Positions 60,100 through 64,000 of a stretch of 64,000 bases of DNA are shown piece after piece. Both the position numbers and the translations under genes were made by a program. The notes below the pieces were generated by a model, which worked only from the letters and a program-made list of their open reading frames with translations, was not told the origin of the DNA and ran no database searches. Positions within the stretch are counted from its first letter, which is position 1. Each line of letters starts with the position of its first letter. Source of the DNA: Leucocoprinus leucothites (Eukaryota; Basidiomycota; Agaricomycetes; Agaricales; Agaricaceae); the NCBI GenBank assembly GCA_013368445.1, contig JAACJO010000002.1, positions 2,294,001-2,358,000 on the forward strand, in the 5' to 3' direction.

Positions 60100-62634
60100 T
60101 TATACAAATTTTTGCTTTTTGACTTCTCGGAGAGTCAGATCGTGCGTATTACTGGAAACCGTTTCTTCTATGCCATTTCTAGAAGTCTCATTAAGGATTT
60201 GCTGAGCTTGTTCGCGTTGGAGGTTCTCAAGCCATAATCCACCCTCTGCACCGCCAAATAACCAGACATGACTAAATATCACACAGGGGATTAATACCAA
60301 GGCCCCGACTGAATACGAGCGGCGAAGTCCTACCTGTTTCCCACTCGAACTGGCTTAGCCGATTCATATATAGGGGTGTACGGACGCTTTTTATTGATGT
60401 GAGTTGGTGACGCTGATTCTGACGCGGGTGCGTCAAGGTCCCAACTGAGCTCTTGGGAAAGGTGGAGGACTATGTCATCGGCGTTTCCTAGAAGTATGAT
60501 CTTTATGAAGCTGTCAGCCATCATGACGGGTTATTTCTCTAGAACATACGTACATCTGGGTTGATGTGTCTTATAGGTGTTTTATTAATGAGTATCTAGA
60601 ACAAAAAGGCAGAGGAAATGAGTATGCATTTTATGTCCTCAAAAGGGTTCATGCTTACTTGTGGTATTGAATGAGGTAGATGATCTAAAAGAGAGTAGTC
60701 AGAGAGGAAATATGTCGCATGGCGTAATTGCACTCACTCAAAATCTCTGCAACAGGCGAAACTTTGAGCGAAGTCCCTATGATAATGAGTAGATCAACTT
60801 GATCCCGATCTTCTGCAAGTGCACGATCGAATTGATCGTCAAGTTTTTCGCCAAAAAAAGTTATATCAGGCTAAAGTATGGGTTCCGATGTCAAAGGCGG
60901 GGGTTTAGTCAGGCAGTAGCCAATAAGAACAGACCTTCATGATCCCAGGAGGGTGATCAGGTGTGTCACTTTCATCTTCCGCATCGCTATCCCATTGCCC
61001 TTTGGCCTGTTTCCGTGTTTGCTTGCGCTTCTTAGGCTGAGCATCAGGCGGATTACACACGGGACACAAGGGCACTTTGCGTGCCATGATCTCCGATTCA
61101 ATTTCACTGCCAGGAACTTTCCTAAGGCATTGAACACACGTGGCAGTTGCAAAAGATCCGTGACATTGTAGGACACGTTGGACTCCCGCGAGAGTCTCAA
61201 GGGTGTCTATATTTTGGGTGTAATTCTAGGGTACGAAGTTAGTTGTGAGCAGGGGGTGATTCCGTGAGACTTACGCGAAGAAGCTGGAAATGTGTCGAGA
61301 AGTTTTCAGTAGTACTTCACCTCGAAGATCACAACGATTACCTTCCCTTTCATTTCCATGGATCTGATAAATCGATGGCAAGGAGAAGGTGTAAAGTTGG
61401 AAGGATATATCTGGCTTTTCAAAGGGTTAGGATGGTGTAGAAAAACGTTTGAATAGGAGTGCTCACTGAGCAAAAGAACTGAATCGAAGTAGTTGGATCA
61501 GGAAAAGTGGATAACAGCTTTACGTGACGCACTAAAACACTGTGAAATGATAGGGTCAGGCCTTTCTATGTGGATTGTGAATCTTACCGGAAGGATTCTC
61601 TCGGAAAAACTCGATGTCGAACCTAAGCAAGTCAGAGGAGACGAGAAATTCAATAGTTTGAAGACTCGTACATTTGTTGAGGATCATCAAGATCAAAGTC
61701 ACCACGCGCCTTAATTGAGGCATACAAACCATCTCGAGAACGAAAGTCAGGAATTCCACAGGATACACCTGGAACAATACTGAGGCAGTCGTTACGGGAA
61801 ATGAGTTGAAGTGGACTAACTGATGCCTGCGCCAGTTAGAATCAGAGCACGTTTTGAACTCTGAATTAATTTCAAGGCGTCTGCGATTGTGTTGTATTGA
61901 TCTAGTTTATCGCGCCTCCGGAGCCTTCTCAAATCGTTGAATCTCGGAGTTCGTGAAAAGAGTGACTTGCTTACTGATGTGACATGGCTACCTTGAGGAA
62001 ATATAGGAGGGTTTGAGGACGTAAGGAACGTAGCTCGGGGCACTGTTTACGCTGGCGTCAGAGGAAATATCGTGGGTTTGAAATACTATTGGCTTACAAG
62101 AGAAACACCAAGTGCTTCTAGTAAACGAGGAATAGCAATATTCTTTTGCAGCACGTACTCCTTGATGAAAGAGGACATGCCTAGATATCCGGAACAATGA
62201 GCGAACGCCACAGTCCCGTAGACGAGCCACTGACCGCGTTCTTTCAGGTGGTAAAGCATTGCTTTTACTTCCTGACTTGTCCACTCGGGCTCTCCCTCTT
62301 TGGAAAAGGGAAAAAAGTCGCGTGAGTAGATTTATTCGAATATTGATCTTGATATTTGAGAATCACCTTCTGGGCTCGATTCAGGCGATTGTTTATCGTT
62401 TCGTTGGCCATTTGACGTGCCGTCTGCATCATCATCTACGTAAACGGTCTCGGCAGTCTTTCCCTCCTGAGTTTTAGCAAGGACTTGCACAAGATCTTCC
62501 ATGATTTCTTGGTCTATATCGACATCCTCTGAGGCCTCGAGAAATGCTTGAATTTGTAGAGTTAAAAGGCTTTCTTCATCGTCTGATTCAAGAGATGGCT
62601 CTCGACTGGGGGATGGTTCACGGGTTTCCGACAT
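60100..62634 (-). CDS. SIR2: Sir2-family NAD-dependent protein deacetylase (SIRT1/Sir2 class)
   Basis: Sixteen exons: 62634-62367, 62297-62098, 62051-61975, 61927-61821, 61768-61672, 61622-61588, 61539-61533, 61478-61467, 61414-61342, 61283-61275, 61225-60935, 60870-60738, 60684-60659, 60595-60554, 60500-60334 and 60271-60100; total 571 aa. All catalytic features are present: [48 protein letters not shown], catalytic His in [12 protein letters not shown], zinc cysteines CVQC and [28 protein letters not shown] and ILINKTPI. The helix before the core ([19 protein letters not shown]) marks the SIRT1/Sir2 class, which deacetylates histones and silences chromatin. The acidic Ser/Glu-rich N-terminus is disordered, and a Lys-rich insert lies between the zinc cysteines and FFGEK. 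Several exons are only 7-12 nt; each fits the family sequence and phase. Confidence 0.92.
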
Positions 62635-63463
62635 GATGATTCGGAACTTCTGGGGTATTTTGAAACCTAAAACTAGCCAATTGGTCTCACAAACTTGAAT
62701 ACACCCGCACAGGGTTACAGATGAGTGGTTTGGAAAGAAACAAGTGAAAACCACACAGGTAGGGAGATAAACACGTCGGTCGGGGGTCTCTTATCTGCTA
62801 TCTGCGAAACAATGCAGGTCGGTGAGCGCTTGGTTGCAAGATGGATAATACATACCCAAGATAGAAGTCGAAACGAGAATGCCAGAGCGTCAATATGGAG
62901 GTGGCATACAGGCGCACACAAGAACAAATACAGCAGGGTGATTTCGCCGGCTGCCGATCAGTCAATCCATGCTGCAAGTTGAGATCCATCACTACTTTAG
63001 GCGGTAGATTTTATGAACGGATGTATTGATACTCGCGCTTCGTTGCTTCTTCACTTCGCACACGGTACACAACGGCTGTAACATCGTTGACTCTGTTGTC
63101 CGACTGCGAAAAACTCATTTTATGCGCCATTTTCTCCCAATTTTGCTACCTCAGGTTTCTTCGCGTGGCCTATACAATATCCCATCGGAAATTTCTACGT
63201 GCCACGTATAGAATGTGAGTTCAACATTTTGTCTATATGTCTTCATATTCACCATCTTATAATAGCCCCGTCGCTAATAAGCGACTGCCGCGTCATTGAA
63301 TATAATCCTTGTCAGGAGCAGGTCTTTACCTACAAAATTCCAAGTCGACAATTCAGTAGGGAATTCGGCTATTTACTGCTACTCCTTCGATTGTCTCTAC
63401 CTGGCTTTCCACAAGCATTTCAAGTACAACGCACGACGCGTAAACGGGACCCTAACCTCCAAC
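62635..63463. other. Divergent promoter region
   Basis: Between SIR2 (-) and the gene starting at 63464 (+). Short frames only; nothing else supported. Confidence 0.5.
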
Positions 63464-64000
63464 ATGCATAATCTATCGTCAAGTTATTCTCCTGTACACC
63501 GTGTTCAGTCGCGAATTATAAAGAACAAGGTGATTACGGCTCCCACATACTCGTTCACTCAGAAGACCACCACTATATCGGTATGTTTGGTACTCGAATC
63601 CAGGCCCAGTGATATCTGATAATTTCTACAGTATCCCTGGCCTCCAACTGTCACCGGTGTCGAGCGCATTGCACTGTCAGCTCAAGGCGACTTGCAAAGA
63701 GTGCTCTCGTTCGTTCGTTCGTTTACACTATCCTTCTTGTACTAACTATCTACCACAACAGCGCATTTTTTGCTCGGCCAATATCTATTGCCGTTATCTT
63801 CGAGAGAACACATTGGCAGCAGTCTCCAGGGACCACACCTGAACTGCTCAAGCATGTCAGCCCAGAAATCGTCACAGCAGCGTCTCCGAGCACACCTATA
63901 ATCCAGACTCGCCAAGTCCACCTTCAATGTTCAGGAAAGGTCGTGTGTAGAGCGACATCTACAGTGTACATGACTTCGCCAAATACAGCTCATCTCTTCC
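63464..64000 (+). CDS. Conserved unknown protein, cut by window end
   Basis: Exons 63464-63580, 63632-63708 and 63762 to the edge. They encode YPWPPTVTGVERIALSAQGD, LQRVLSAFFARPISIAVIF and RQVHLQCSGKVVCRATSTV, then run off the window. The third acceptor follows a perfect tactaac branch site. I know this pattern from proteins annotated as hypothetical in many basidiomycetes; the beta-rich end (VHLQCSGKVVCRATSTV) recalls chorismate-lyase-like or hotdog-like folds, but that is only an impression. The donor of the second exon lies in a gttcgttcgttcg repeat. Confidence 0.6.

Overview
The window is nuclear DNA of a basidiomycete fungus, most likely an Agaricomycete (mushroom-forming). The reasons are introns of about 45-60 bp in nearly every gene, NACHT-type NTPases of the form expanded in Agaricomycetes, DUF6534-type membrane proteins, a berberine-bridge-like oxidase and a divergent H3/H4 pair. 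I rebuilt gene models by joining reading frames across GT-AG introns. Where I give exons, their summed length is a multiple of three, or is so after one flagged missing base per frame break.

Layout. 1-2.7 kb: NACHT NTPase 1 (-). 2.9-4.4 kb: METTL21-type methyltransferase (+). 4.5-6.1 kb: coiled-coil nuclear protein (-), sharing a 127-bp promoter with the condensin kleisin subunit (+, 6.3-9.2 kb). 10.0-10.4 kb: small unknown protein (-). 11.5-13.5 kb: membrane-tethered protein kinase 1 (-). 13.9-15.0 kb: second METTL21/EFM6-type methyltransferase (+). 15.8-19.0 kb: NACHT NTPase 2 (+), with one frameshift. 19.0-24.2 kb: gene-poor. 24.2-25.4 kb: F-box protein (-). 25.6-26.8 kb: divergent histone H4/H3 pair. 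27.9-29.9 kb: secreted, probably GPI-anchored pepsin-like protease (+, one frameshift). 29.9-30.6 kb: divergent H3-fold protein that looks like CENP-A (-). 31.3-33.1 kb: FAD oxidoreductase with three frameshifts (+). 32.9-40.7 kb: an old tandem duplication of about 3.9 kb. Each unit carries the oxidase last exon, a DUF6534 membrane protein and an unassigned block; the second unit also holds a 232-bp solo-LTR-like insertion. 41.0-43.9 kb: membrane kinase 2 with a proline/leucine repeat linker (-). 45.5-46.5 kb: Tpt1-like RNA 2'-phosphotransferase (-), head to head with an F-BAR/RhoGAP protein (+, 46.6-49.6 kb). 52.0-53.7 kb: argininosuccinate synthase (+, one apparent base deletion). 54.2-57.0 kb: nucleoporin Nup85 (+). 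57.6-58.95 kb: decayed direct repeats. 60.1-62.6 kb: Sir2/SIRT1-class deacetylase with 16 exons, some only 7-12 nt (-). 63.5 kb to the edge: start of an unknown conserved gene (+).

How the genes fit together. Chromosome biology is well represented: condensin, H3, H4, a CENP-A candidate, Sir2 and Nup85. Most of these are single-copy housekeeping genes arranged as divergent pairs with short shared promoters. Between them lie lineage-expanded families (two NACHT proteins, two membrane kinases, duplicated DUF6534 genes). The two NACHT genes share intron positions and the two kinases share exact exon lengths, so each pair is paralogous. Six single-base frame breaks in four genes all behave like missing bases. 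One is in the biosynthetic gene ARG1, so part of this signal may be sequence error rather than gene decay.
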